This document shows, piece after piece, positions 30,977 through 41,763 of a DNA stretch of 64,000 nucleotides. Made by a program: the position numbers and the translations under genes. Origin of the DNA: Nelumbo lutea. Lineage: Eukaryota; Streptophyta; Magnoliopsida; Proteales; Nelumbonaceae. The notes under the pieces are model-generated. The model was not told the DNA's origin. It made no database searches and saw only the letters and a program-made list of their open reading frames with translations. Where the stretch lies: the NCBI GenBank assembly GCA_022828595.1, contig JAKGHH010000002.1:76108383-76172382 (forward strand), given 5' to 3'. Within the stretch, counting starts at the first letter, position 1, and each line of letters opens with the position of its first letter.

Positions 30977-32934
30977 ATGTCTAGCTTTGATAGCTCAGAC
31001 GATTCTTCGAGTAGGGCCGATGTAGGTTCCACCAACCGAGCCGTGTCCCCAGACTGCCTCAGTGATCTTGAGGTGGAGTTTGAGGACTACGAACCAGTAG
31101 GTCGAGTCACTTCGGGCAGTTTGGCGTCTACCTCCCGCTGAGGTCGGATGCTAGACCGGTTTGGCCCTTCGACCATGACGCCTAAGGGGCTTCAATCCAT
31201 ACTTCTGTCTTATAATCTTCCTGGGGGTACACATATTTTATTCCTTCGGGTAGCTTTCCTTGGGAACACGGTCCCGACGAGATCGTGATTTTTCGAGAGC
31301 AGCTTGCTGTAGGGTTGCGACTTCCTTTCCATCCCCTTCTCGTCGAAGTCATAAAACACTTCGGTGTCACCATTGGCCAGCTTCATCCGAACTCTATTCG
31401 GAACCTGGTGGGGACAATTTCCCTTTTTTGCGAACAGAACTTTCCCTTAGACTTAGAGATATTCTCCTCTATCTTGATGCTCAAGAGACAGGTGAGTTCT
31501 CTTCCTGGGGGGAGACGGGCGTATTACCTTTCTCCTCGCCAGGGTTTCAAGCTTCTGCACGATCTTCCTAATAAGGTCTCGGCTTGGAAGCGGGACTACT
31601 TCGGCGTGCGAAGTGCACAAGGATGGCCCTTTCAGACCGGGTGGGGTGAGGCCGCTCCCGATTTGGGCGTAACTCTTGATAAAGAGACGGTGAAGGGTCT
31701 CCGGCAATGGGCACGGCAAGGCTTAAAGTGCCACCACTACTTAACGGAGGCCAAGCTTATTGCAGTCAGCCTGAGTTCGGGTAGGTTTCTGGCTATGCGG
31801 CTTTTTTTTTTTTTGATGTCGAACTCGTTTTTGTAGGTGTGATGGATGCGGAGAGAACTCGTGGGGGGCGTTTGTTCCAAGGTATGAAGAGGAGGAAGCG
31901 GGTCGCCAAGCGAACTCGTATCAAGCTGCCCCTGGATGAGGAGCCCCAAGCCCCAGACCATACGCCAGAGGATTTGCCCAGGGAGCCCGAAGTGACTCCA
32001 CCGGTGCACGAGACTGCCGGGGCGCCTTACGCTGAAACCACTCATACGGGCCCTCCTGCGTACTCAAGTGCTCCTGCTCACTCCAGGTCTGCTCATACGC
32101 GGGCTGGGCCCTCAGGCTCGGGAGCTCAAGGGGAGTTTAGGAGCGTGTTGACGCCGAACTACGCTCTTCAGAAGAGTAGGGACGCTACTTTCCCCGAGGA
32201 GGTCGCAGCGTGGACCGATCTTCTCTTGAATCAGGTCGCTTGCCGCGCTGTAACACATGCCATGGTGGTAAGTTAGATTCTGCCTTCCTTTTTTATTCTG
32301 TTGCTTATGTTGTCATTTGCTCACTTGTTTCTTTTGGTAGGTGAATTCTTCGATTCATGCCTTGGCGGCCCAAGTGGAGAGGAGCTCGCGACAGGCGCGA
32401 GCTGCTGAGGCTGCCGCTCATGCTGCTGAAGAAGCCTTCCGTGCTGCAGAGGCAAATACCCGGGCTGCTGAGGCGGATGCTTATGCTGCTGAAGAGGCTG
32501 CTCGCGTCGCGATGGCCAGACAGGCGAGGTCTCAGCGTGACGCCGAGGCCATGGGGGTAGTTGTCAAGTATATGGCAGACTTGAAGTTGGATTTGCAGCA
32601 TCAAGTCGAGTATCTTCAGGAGGACATCAGGGAGAGAACACAGATTTTTTCCCAAGGCATTGAAGACGCCAAGAAGAAGGCAGTTGAAGACTACATTGCC
32701 TCCCCGCATTTTCACGATCTGATGGTGGACTCTTACAGGAGTGGGTTCAAGTTGAGCCGGTGGATGATCCGGAATACATACCCCGACCTCGATGTAAGTG
32801 CCATAACCACTTCGCGTATAACTCAGGAGATGGCCAATGTTGCCGATGGCGAGCCGGACTCTGAAGGAGAGGCAGGGCCTTCGGGTGTTGTTGAAGTGCC
32901 TTCCGATGGCGAAGAAGTGGCTCCGGGCATGTAA
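30977..32934 (+). pseudogene. Tat-D antisense three-exon gene (Transposase_28-like)
   Basis: The gene runs opposite to the retroelement, between its integrase and 3' LTR. Exons: 30977-31780, 31837-32267, 32341-32934, about 600 residues. Exon 1 starts MSSFDSSDDSSS and holds a domain like the plant 'putative gypsy type transposon' family: FIPSGSFPWEHGPDE, REQLAVGLRLPFHPLLVEV, GQLHPNSIRNLVG, SPRQGFKLL, WKRDYFGV. Exon 3 is an Ala/Glu-rich coiled coil with an acidic tail (DSEGEAGPSG to stop). Intron 1 is GTAGGT...TGTAG; intron 2 is GTAAGT...GGTAG. A TGA at 31139 and a one-base shift near 31215 break exon 1. Function unknown. Confidence 0.82.
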
Positions 32935-33151
32935 ATTTTTTTTTTGCCAATGTACTGTTTCTTGCAATGGAGTGTCTTTTTCCCCTTGCTCATCTTCCCC
33001 GAGCTGTTTCTTTGCCGGGTTATTAAATTTCCATGGTCTTTTATGCTGCAAACTGATTTTTTGCCGAGCTGATAATGTGCTGTCTACGCCGAAGTTCCTC
33101 GGCTTGCCTTGTGGCACATAGGGCCTGATTTCGTCCACTTCGCTAGGTGGT

Positions 33152-34237
33152 TTATAGGTAGTATCGCCTCAAGTTCACGATGTTCCACGTTCGGGGTACT
33201 CGTTTGCCTTCCAAGGTTTCGAGTTCGTATGCGCCCCCGAGCGCTGTTTTTACTTTATAGGGCCCTTCCCAATTAGGTCCAAGCTTGCCGATGCCGGGTT
33301 CGGGCACCATAATCTTACGGAGGACCAGGTCGCCGACTCGGAAGCTTCGTTGCTTTACTCTGCTATTGTAGTAGCGAGCTACCTGCTGCTGGTATGCCGC
33401 TGTTCGGATGTGCGCGAGGTCCCTTACCTCGTCCAGTAGGTCGAGGTTGGTGTGTAACTCATCTCCGTTCGTCCGATCGTCATATGTTTCTAATCGCAAC
33501 GTTGGTATTTTGATTTCCACCGGGATCACTGCTTCAGTGCCGTAGGTGAGGTTGAAGGGGGTTTCTCCCGTGGCTGCTTTTTCGGTCGTTCGGTGAGCCC
33601 ATAAGACACTTGGTAGCTCTTCGGCCCACAATCTCTTAGCTCGATTCAGACGCGCTTTCTGTCCGCGCAGGATGGCTCTATTCATTACTTCCGTCTGACC
33701 GTTCGTCTGCGGGTGCGCGACTGATGTGAAATTTTGCCGAATCCCCATGTTCTGGCACCACTCTTGGAACTTGATATCCTCGAACTGTTTGCCATTGTCG
33801 GAGATTAGAACCCAAGGTAACCCGAACCGACATACTATGTTCTTCCAAAAGAAGTTCTGTATGTTTCAAGCCGTAACAGTTGCCAGAGGTTCGGCTTCTA
33901 TCCACTTCGTAAAATAATCTACCGCAACAACTAAGAATTTTCTTCCGCCTGTTGCTAGTGGGAATGGCCCTAGGAGGTCGATGCCCCATTGTGCAAAGGG
34001 CCACGGGCTGGCGAGGTATTTGAGGTCGGAGGCAGGTTGATGGTGGATGTTAGCGTGCTTCTGACACTTGTCGCATTTTCTGACGAGCTCGACAGCTTCT
34101 GCCATCATCGTTGGCCAGTAGTATCCTTGTCGAAGTGCCTTTTGGGCGAGTGCTCTGCCCCCCAAGTGTCCACTGCACAGGCCTTCATGAGTGTCGCGGG
34201 GTACGAACTCGGCTTCGGTAGGTCGCAGGCACCGCAA
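33152..34237 (-). pseudogene. Tat-D integrase
   Basis: Full-length integrase on the minus strand. The zinc finger has H-x-x-L-C-S-G-H and C-D-K-C (34180-34060). Catalytic triad: Asp in QWGIDLLGP, Asp in LISDNGKQF, Glu in NGQTEVMNRAIL. The C-terminal part reads FRVGDLVLRKI, GKLGPNWEGPYKV and RTWNIVNLRRYYL. One in-frame TGA (near 33870, after ATVTA) is the only break seen, so this domain is recently inactivated. Confidence 0.93.
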
Positions 34238-34303
34238 ATAGGGGAGCGTGTACGACCGTTGGTATAACCGTTCGTCTATTATGACGTATTTGGCCGCCTG
34301 GCG

Positions 34304-34906
34304 CTACACCCTCTTGGTCGCATTACGTTCTGCAGGGAGGGTTTCGTCTATCAGGAAGCTCGCGAGTGGATCGATCCAGCTCGGCTCTGCTTCTAAGACG
34401 GGAGCGACCTCCTCTGTCCCCCCGAGAATACTAGGCCGAGGCAAGTCCTCTATGTACACAGTTCTCATATTGTTGTGACTCGTACTGGCTAACCGGGACA
34501 GGGCGTCGACCTCAGTGTTTTCGGACCTCAGGATTTGCCTGATGATGTGTGACCGGAAGTTGAGTAGGGCTTCTTTTACTTTGGCCAAATATGCGATCAT
34601 GGAGAGATGGCGTGCTTCGTATTCGCCGGTAACTTGGTTTACCACGAGCTGAGAATCGCTGCAGATGACCAAGTGTTTTGCCTTAACCTTTCGCACTAGG
34701 TCCAGCCCGACGATCAGTGCTTTGTACTCTGCCTCGTTGTTGGATGTCGCAAACTCAAAGTGTAGTGCGTATTCTACTTTTGTGCCGCTCAGGCCGCACA
34801 AGACTATTCCAGCTCCGCTGCCTTGTCGGTTCGATGAACCATCCATGTGAAGGATCCAGGGCTCTTCATCCCAATTCGCTCTTCGCCTGACCAGGAGAGA
34901 TGCCAC
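34304..34906 (-). pseudogene. Tat-D second RNase H (archaeal type)
   Basis: An additional RNase H domain typical of Tat elements. All four acidic catalytic residues are visible: Asp in HMDGSSNRQGSGAG, Glu in NNEAEYKAL, Asp in ICSDSQLVV and Asp in NTEVDALSRLA. The 200-residue frame is open. It lies between the normal RNase H and integrase of the polyprotein. Confidence 0.92.
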
Positions 34907-34942
34907 ACTGGCTGCTATTTCGCGGGGTTCGGACTCTATGGG

Positions 34943-35407
34943 CTAAGGAGCTCCGGGTTTGCCGCAACTAGGGACCTCGGGCTCGACCTGTGGGGCTTCG
35001 TGGCTGAAAGTGCACTCGGCGATAAAATCTGCCAAAGCTTGGGCCTTGATAGCGGTTCTCGGTTTGTACTGGAGGTCGTACTCGCTGAGTTTGATGGCCC
35101 ATTTCGTCAGTCGAACGGAGACTTCGGGTTTGAGTAAAACTTGTCTAAGAGGTTTGTCAGTTAGGACGATGACGGTGTGAGACTGGAAGTATGGGCGGAG
35201 TTTCCGAGTTGCTATTACTAGGGCGTATGCTAGTTTTTCTATCTCCGGGTACCTTGCCTCTGCTCCCTGCAAAATTTTACTGACATAATATATGGGTCGT
35301 TGGACCCGGTCTGTTTCCTTTATTAGTAATGAACTGATCGCCTCGTCGCTCGCCGAGAGGTACAGTTCTAAGACCTCACCCACCTCGGGCCGGGCTAAGG
35401 TTGGCAC
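34943..35407 (-). pseudogene. Tat-D RNase H1-like domain
   Basis: The standard gypsy RNase H follows RT: LELYLSASDEAISSLLI, RPIYYVSK, RYPEIEKLAYALVIATRKL, TDKPLRQVL and ADFIAE. The residues ASDEA and ALADF are where conserved acids are expected. A stop separates it from RT upstream and another ends it at 34943. Confidence 0.88.
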
Positions 35408-35452
35408 ACTAGCGAGGTAACCTTTTAGTTCATCGAACGCGAACTGGCAGTC

Positions 35453-36596
35453 CTAGGTCCACTCAAACCCTTTGCCTTTGACTGCCTTGAAGAAGGGTAA
35501 GCAGCGGTCTGCTGACTTAGACAAGAAGCGGCTTAGAGCGGCTATGCGGCCATTTAGCCTCTGAACCTCTTTTACTTTTCGAGGTGATTTCATATCTAAA
35601 ATGGCTTTTACCTTGTCCAAGTTGGCCTCAATACCGTGCCGATTGACAATGTAGCCTAGGAATTTGCCCGAGGTGACGCCGAAGACACATTTGTTGAGGT
35701 TCAATTTCATACTAAACTGATGTAGGATTTGGAAGACATAATCTAAGTCTTGTATTAATTCTTGTGAAAACTGTCTTGACGACCATGTCGTCTACATAGC
35801 ACTCTATCTTCATGCCCATCAGGGGCCGAAATAGCCTATTTACAAGTCTTTGGAAGGTAGCCCCGGCATTTTTTAATCCGAAGGGCATGACCTTGTAGCA
35901 ATATAGGCCGAACTCGGTTATGAAGCTGGTTTTTTCCTCATCGGATGGGTCCATCTGGATTTGGTTGTAGCCCGAGTAGGCGTCCAGGAAGCTTAGCAAC
36001 TCATGTCCCGAGGTCGCATCCACTAGGCGATCAATTCTGGGGAGGGGGAAGCAATCTTTCGGGCAAGCTCGGTTCAGGTCGATGTAGTCAACGCACATGC
36101 ACCACTTGCCGTTCACCTTTTTTACCAGCACCGGGATGGCCACCCAGCTCGGGTAATGGACTTCCATTATGAAGTTTGCTGCGAGGAGCTTCTCGACCTC
36201 CTCGTCGACCGCCCTCCAGCGTTCTAGGGCTAAGTTGCGTTTCTTCTGTCTAACGGGTCTGACTACAGGGTCAGTACTAAGTTTGTGAGTTATCAGGTCG
36301 AGGCTAATGTCGAGCATGTCAACTGTGGACCAGGCAAAAATATCTAAATTTTGAAGTAAAAAACTCACCAATTCGGTTCGTAGGGGTTCCTCGACGGAAG
36401 CTCCGATCTGCAGTGTGCGAGCTGGGTCCGTAGCCGAAGTCGGGATTGCAATCGTTTCCTCCGTGGGCGAAGCTCGTTCCTCACCCTGCTCCGCAGGCCG
36501 CTCTAGTTCGAGGTCGTCGGCCGCCTTGGTTTTTCCCTTCAAGGTGGCAACATAACACTTGCGGGACTCGAGCTGGTCGCCCTGCGCTACCCCCAC
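35453..36596 (-). pseudogene. Tat-D reverse transcriptase
   Basis: RT fingers and palm read EVEKLLAANFIMEVHYPSW, NGKWCMCVDYIDLNRACPKD, LDAYSGYNQIQM, VMPFGLKNAGATFQR and the catalytic YVDDMVVK. A frameshift right after VDDMVVK breaks the frame; the thumb resumes at 35710 (LNLNKCVFGVTSGKFLGYIV, PRKVKEVQRLNGRIAALSRF). A TAG where Trp/Glu is expected ends it at 35453. The upstream segment is a linker after protease. Confidence 0.93.
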
Positions 36597-37176
36597 ACCG
36601 AAGTCCGTAGGGGAACTTCATGGCCAAATAGTAGGTGGAGACCACCGCCCGTAGGATATGCATGATCGGCTGCCCTATTATGGCATTGTACGGGGAGGGA
36701 GTTGCGACCACCAAAAAATCATGGTTGAGTCTGACCGCACAAGGCCATGTGCCGACTTCCACAGCTACTGTTATTTTTCCAAGGGGCCTGACTTCCTCTC
36801 CGCTGAAACCCACCAGGGGAGTGTTCGTGAGCTTCAGCTCGCTCCCCTATAACTGTAGCTGGTCAAATGCTAATTTAAAGAGGATGTCCGCTGAGCTGCC
36901 CGAATTTACGAGTACACGTCTGACCTCGAAGCCGTTGATCCTTAGCTTAATGACAAGCGCGTCATCATGAGGGCAGCAGACCCCTCGCACGTCGTCCTCC
37001 GTGAAGAAGATTGGTTCTTCGGTCTTTGGTCTCTTTGGGGGGTTCCGTTCCTCGAGGGCCGCTTCGCGAACTGAAGTCCGGGCCGCTGCCGAGGTACACC
37101 CTGCTATCACCGAACCTCCCACAATTACATGGATGGTTCCCCGAACTGGCCTCTCTTCCGGAGGCTGTCGCTGCAA
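36481..37176 (-). pseudogene. Tat-D aspartic protease with Asp-to-Asn change
   Basis: The segment reads DDALVIKLRINGFEVRRVL, then VNSGSSADILF, where the family has VDSGSSADIL; the catalytic Asp is Asn (codon AAT at about 36900). The second half (36813-36600) reads FLVVATPSPYNAIIGQP and VVSTYYLAMKFP. A frameshift near 36840 separates the halves, and another leads into the RT frame. The missing Asp alone would abolish processing. Confidence 0.85.
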
Positions 37177-37299
37177 CGGTTCAGCAGGTCTGCTGCTAGA
37201 CTCGGGGGCATCCTTTTCGTGCTCCCCTTGCCGGCCTACCTTATTGTTATTATTGTTGTGCTATACAAAGTTTCTCAAGTATCCGCGACGGATGAGCCC

Positions 37300-38907
37300 C
37301 TCTATCTCGTCCTAGAGATTATTACACTACTCGGTACTATGGCCATGGTCTCTATGGAAACTACAATACAAATTCTTATTTCTCTCGTTCGGATTTCCCT
37401 TTAGGCGAGGTGGCCACTTCACGTATGGGGTGTCCTTGATCATCATTAAGATCTCGGTCCGCCTTGTGTTTAACGACGTGTAATCTGTCCGAACTACTAG
37501 GGGAGCTCGGAACGACTGGTTCGACTTCGGCTCCCGGGCCGGGTTTTTCCTATCGACTGGGTTGGGGAGCTCGCCTTCCCTCTTTCTTTTTTCGTTCCCG
37601 CATTCGGTTCGTTGGTTGATTTCTTCCTCTGTCCTCATGAACTTGTCTGCGAGCTTGAGGAATTCGGCCACGGTCGCGGGCTGGTTAGCTACCATGTGCC
37701 ATTTGAATTCTTTGTGCGTTATCCCTCTTTTGGCCGCCGCGAGCTGCACCGAGGGGTCCAACCGTGGTATCTGCAAGCAGGCTTCATTGAATCACTTGAT
37801 GTAGCCCCGGATGGATTCTCCTTCCCTTTGGACTACTCCGAAGATGCTTTCCTCTATTCTGGGGCACTGTTGGCTGGTGACAAAGTGTGCGATGAAGACC
37901 TGCACGAACTGGGCCCAACATTTTATCGACCCGGGGGCTAGGTTCCTGTACCAAGTGCGGGCTACCCCCCTGAGGGTGGTGGTGAAGGCCACGCACATGC
38001 ACGATTCGCTGGCCCTGGCGAGGTGCATTTGGGATTGGAAAGCGTCAACGTGGTCGTTGGGGTCAAAGGACCCGTCGTACTTGTCCAGAGGTGGGAGCTT
38101 GAAATTTCTGGGTAAGGGGACCGCCAGGAGTTCTGATGCAAGGGGGGAAGGAACGGAGAGAGCCGGGGCAGCCCCTACCTCGTCCGAGCTCGTGTCTTTG
38201 CCTCTGAGTTCCGACAAGGCGCGGGTGGCGGTTTGGCGACTTCACCGACGCCTTCGCCGTTGAGCGGGCCTTGTGCTGGCGCTGCTGGCCTCCGTGTTAC
38301 CGAGCTCGATGGGCCCGGAGTGCTGGTAGTCTGCCGCCAGGGCGTTGAATCGATTTTCGGTGAGCGGGAGCTCGGGCTTGGAGCGCCAGGGTGCCGACTT
38401 CGCGGGCGAGGTTCCCGACCCGCCTGCGGGTTGCGAGGCGAGGATGACATTTTTCTCTCTTCGGCCTGGGGACGAGGCCTGGCTGTTGGGGTGGTTCTGG
38501 GGCCGGGAGGCCTTCGCCTGGCGGGGGCGCCCATCCTGTGGGGAGGCCTTGACCGGCCTCGGAGCGGGGTGGCGAGGTGGAAGTAGTGGTTGGTTCAGTG
38601 GCAGTTGGGGGAACTGCTGTTGATAGTGATACTGGGAGATGTTGTGCAGCACTTGGTGCTGGTGAAGCTGGTGTTGCTGGAACTGTTGCATTTGGGCTTG
38701 CATTGCCCGCATGCACTGCATCAGGTCCTCCAATCGGTTTTGTCTAGCTGCCAGGGGGACGGCAGTTGGTTCAGTGAAAGTTGTCTCAATGGGGAGAGGA
38801 AAGGGGACGCTTGTGGTAGGAGGGTTTACGGGTGCCACTGCTTGTGGCGTGTTCAAGATGGGGATCCCATCCGCCGAAAGGGGGATGGTGAACTGTCCAA
38901 CGCACAC
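37300..38907 (-). pseudogene. Tat-D gag
   Basis: Three segments of a Tat-type gag. The N-terminal part (38907-38242) is Pro/Gln/His-rich with a short QAQMQQFQQHQLHQHQ tract. The core (38217-37792) reads LPRNFKLPPLDKYDGSFDP, MCVAFTTTLRGVARTWYRNL and QREGESIRGYIK. After a stop it resumes (37776-37327) with PATVAEFLKLADKFMRTEEE and a YCSFHRDHGHSTE zinc-knuckle-like motif. The true start is probably lost with the 5' leader, because the truncated LTR lies only 60 bp upstream. Confidence 0.88.
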
Positions 38908-38964
38908 TACGGGGACCTGAAGTTGCTCCCCGGTGGCGTTTTTCTCCGTGCCACATCCGGTGTT

Positions 38965-39316
38965 GCTGAGCGAGGCGGTCTTGAGCTCGGAGGTATCTAT
39001 AGGGCAGGTCAGTTTCGGCGAGGTGTATCCCGAACTGTTACAAGGTGGGTCAGTTCGGCGAAGTGTATCCCGAGCTGTTACAAGGTGGGTCAGTTCGGCG
39101 AAGTGTATCCCGAGCTGTTACAAGGTGGGTCAGTTCGGCGAAGTGTATCCCGAGCTGTTACAGGTGGGTCAGTTCGGCGAAGTGTATCCCGAGCTGTTAC
39201 AAGGGTCAGTTCGGCGAAGTGTGTCCCCTTGTTCCCGCCTAGGCTTGGCTCCTTTTGCCGAGCTGTTGTTTCTGCCACGTCACATGAGAGAGGTCGGGCC
39301 AAATCTTCCTTCATCA
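38965..39316 (-). repeat. Tat-D 5' LTR, truncated (U3 only)
   Basis: Matches 29930-30320 of the 3' LTR. In element sense it starts TGATGAAGG and keeps the U3 tandem repeats (39228-39008; five full units plus a partial, one fewer than the 3' LTR) but stops at GAGCTCAAGACCGCC. The remaining roughly 490 bp (TATA, R, U5), the PBS and the leader are deleted. Confidence 0.9.
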
Positions 39317-39321
39317 GTTAT
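39317..39321. repeat. Tat-D TSD, right copy (GTTAT)
   Basis: Matches 29431-29435. Confidence 0.9.
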
Positions 39322-40334
39322 AATTATGTATACGGAAGAAATATAGTTAAAATAATAATTATTAGTATACATAAACAATGCACTGCTTTGGCGAAGAATA
39401 AAATTAGATATCTACTTAGACTTCTGCATGACACTCCATTTTTTCTTTTTCTTTTTTCTTTTTCCTTTTCTAATAAATGACAGTCTAATTCAGGATTTCA
39501 TATTCTAAGTTTAATCAAGATCAGGATTTTGCATTTACCAAATCTACCTCAAGCCTGGTGGTGTCGACACCTCCAATTGTAAAGCTGGAGCTTGAACGCA
39601 GAGGTGACCAACATCTTTGGCCATGAGATGTGTTCTGTTACTTTGCAAATGCATCGTACGAGCAATGAGGTTATAAAACACATTAACTCAAACAATCAAC
39701 ATTTAAGGTAAAGAGCCAGAAACATGTGCAATACCTTTTCAGCAAACAGAATTTGTCCTTCATTCGTTCTTCTAATCCAGGAGACCTGAAATCCTAAACC
39801 AGCAGCACTGTCCGTTCTTCTAATCCAAGAGAGCTATTGTTGTTCTTGAGGAAAAGAAGATATTAGAACCATTTAATAGAAAAAATACCAAAAACGAATT
39901 TGTTCACAGAAACAGAAGAAAAAAAATCTAAAATCTCAAAACCCAACGAATTAGATAAGAAAGAAATGTTTGAAATCAAGGAGCCTTAACTTATTGCAAT
40001 GGAGTTCTAGTCATTTTTCTTAGCCATCACAGCTGCTACTGTTCTTTATATCCACCAAATTTTCAAAATCCCAAATCGTGTTCTCTGGTTCTGTGCCATA
40101 AATGGAGATTGAGGAGAAGCAAAAGCTTCCTGTCATTAAGTGTCCAAACTAAAAGTCCTAAATTGTAGTAGTGGATTATTGTGCGAAGCTCGATTGAAGA
40201 GGAGAGGTCAGGGTGTGAAGCTCAAATGATAGAGATAAAGAGATGACGGAGAGATACAGAGAGTATGGGAATAGGAAGAAATGAGAAAAGAAAAAGAAGA
40301 AGAAGAATAAAAGACATGGGACTGTTACTAAAGA
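39322..40334. other. CACTA interior, right
   Basis: About 1 kb between the nested Tat element and the right subterminal repeats. No gene recognised. A CATTCGTTCTTCTAATCCA motif near 39763 recurs in related form near 39812. Confidence 0.5.
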
Positions 40335-40401
40335 TTAACATTTCCAGCGGTAGTCACCCTATTGCCGGTTCAAAAACTGCCGGTAAGTTTTTCCTATAGT
40401 G
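40335..40401. repeat. CACTA right subterminal repeats and terminus
   Basis: AGCGGTAGTCACCC, TTGCCGGTTC and ACTGCCGGTAAGTTTTTCC lead to the terminus CCTATAGTG. They match in inverted form motifs in the left end. Confidence 0.85.
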
Positions 40402-40775
40402 TATGCCCTTTTAGCTTACCACACATTAGTCAGAACATCAACTGGGGGAATGCCATATTCTTTGATGTATGGCATGAAGGCAGTCTTACCAGCAAAAGTC
40501 AAAGTGTCACCTTTGTGTGTGATATTACAATTAGAGATCCCAAAGAGAGAATGAACCCAAGCACATTATGAGCAAGCTGTACAAGCAAGAGGGTACGTCC
40601 CCAAGATGTACAAGCAAGAGAACTAGTGCTACCATTCCAACTTCACCCTACACATGAGGGCCCTATATTGTGAAGAAGAGGTTATCTGGAGGAGAATTGA
40701 TAGTCATCAAGATGGATGACAAAGACCTACTAGAGCCAATCAACCTAGATCATGTAAAAATAGAACTATGCTTAA
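40402..40775 (+). pseudogene. gypsy C integrase, right half
   Basis: Directly after the CACTA end and the TAT duplication, translation resumes ALLAYHTLVRTSTGGMPYSL, MYGMEAVLPAKV, then after frame changes EGPYIVKKRLSGGELIVIKM and LEPINLDHVK. These are the integrase C-terminal motifs that should follow DMLPY. It is the other half of the gene ending at 24956. Confidence 0.88.
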
Positions 40776-41763
40776 ATTGTAATCTATTCCATGTATCAAT
40801 TGCTATCAGTGAAATAAAGGGAGACTATCTTTTGCCATTTCTTTTGTTATTATTCCTTTTGTCCCATGTTATAATAATAAGTCACTAGTAAGATAGTTGA
40901 GCTTTTGTGACCATTTCTTTGAATGTCCCAACGGTCAGATACTGGCAATCCTTAAAGATAGAGAAAAATAAGGACTAAAAGAAAAGGAAAAAGGAGAAAG
41001 AATAATAAAAGGAAAGAGCAAGATAACAAAAAAATAAAAGAATAAGAAATAAAGAGGACAAAAAGAAAGGAAAAGATGAAAAAGAGAGGAAAAAGAAAAA
41101 AAAAAAAAAAAGAAAGAGAGAAGGATTCCAGTATCCTAATAAGCCATAACAACTCAGCCAAGCTATATCAACAAGAAAATCCTACCATTGAACATTAGCC
41201 ATGTTTCATTCCAACACTAAGACCTCCCTAATAAAAGATAAAAGTAGGAACATGGAATCAGATGACAAGGAAAGCCTTTCCCATTCCCTCGTGGCAATGA
41301 CGAAAGAAAGAGCAAGTGGAGAGAAATAACACAAATAATCGTGTGGCTTAAAAGGGCAAAGTGAAATCCCAAAAGGGCACTTCGAGTAAAAATATTAGAT
41401 CATGGCAGGATCAAATTTTGGCGACCCAGATGAAAATCAATAATGGCTCTATGCGCAACACTGGACTCGGTGAAAACCCCGATCAAGGCACCAAGGGCGA
41501 AAAGGGGAAAAAGGAAAAAGAGAAGAGAGTCTACCTTATCAAGAGGCCCTCATCAAGGTACCATAGGGGATCCTATCCTTAGCAAGTTCTCTTTTTTATT
41601 TGTGTGAGAACAAAGTCTTCTCTTTCTTTAATTTAATGAGAAACATTCCTTCACTATTTGATGCACCTCCTAATTTTGAGAATTATAGCCGAACAAAAAT
41701 TAGACAAAGGTTATCTAAGGGCTCGCGATTGGGCATAGTTAACCTCAATTTCTTTATTCTTCC
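40776..41763. other. gypsy C region after integrase
   Basis: No intact gene. A purine-rich run (AAGAAAAGG-type) spans about 40960-41125. The stretch near 41430-41570 (GGCGACCCAGATG, AAAACCCCGATCAAGGC) has the look of Tat-element 3' regions. Confidence 0.45.

Larger units (their letters stand above)
29436..39316 (-). mobile_element. Ty3/gypsy Tat-lineage element D with antisense gene
   Basis: A minus-strand element. In element sense: truncated 5' LTR (39316-38965), gag, protease, RT, RNase H, a second (archaeal-type) RNase H, integrase, then a long region with a gene on the opposite strand (30793-32934), polypurine tract (30321-30335) and 3' LTR (30320-29436). RT-RNase H-aRNase H-integrase order plus a long post-integrase region defines the Tat branch. 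The PBS and the R/U5 part of the 5' LTR are deleted, and pol has scattered stops. It is GC-richer than its surroundings, which suggests a relatively young insertion. Confidence 0.93.
24957..40401. mobile_element. CACTA transposon with a nested Tat element
   Basis: The left terminus is CACTACAAGTAAAATG; reading in from the right it is CACTATAGGAAAAACT, with a TAT duplication on both sides. Inside the left end (24957-25260) and right end (about 40335-40401) are subterminal repeats of ACTGCCGGTAAA, GCAGTCG and CTGTCGCTAAA type in both orientations, typical of CACTA elements. Without the nested gypsy (29436-39316 and one TSD) it would be about 5.6 kb. No transposase (TNP2-like) is readable, so it looks non-autonomous. 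Its removal rejoins gypsy C integrase. Confidence 0.9.

Noticed and set aside
40952..41161. Phe/Leu-rich minus-strand open frame
   Set aside because: It is the complement of the AAGAAAAGG-type purine run; composition artefact.
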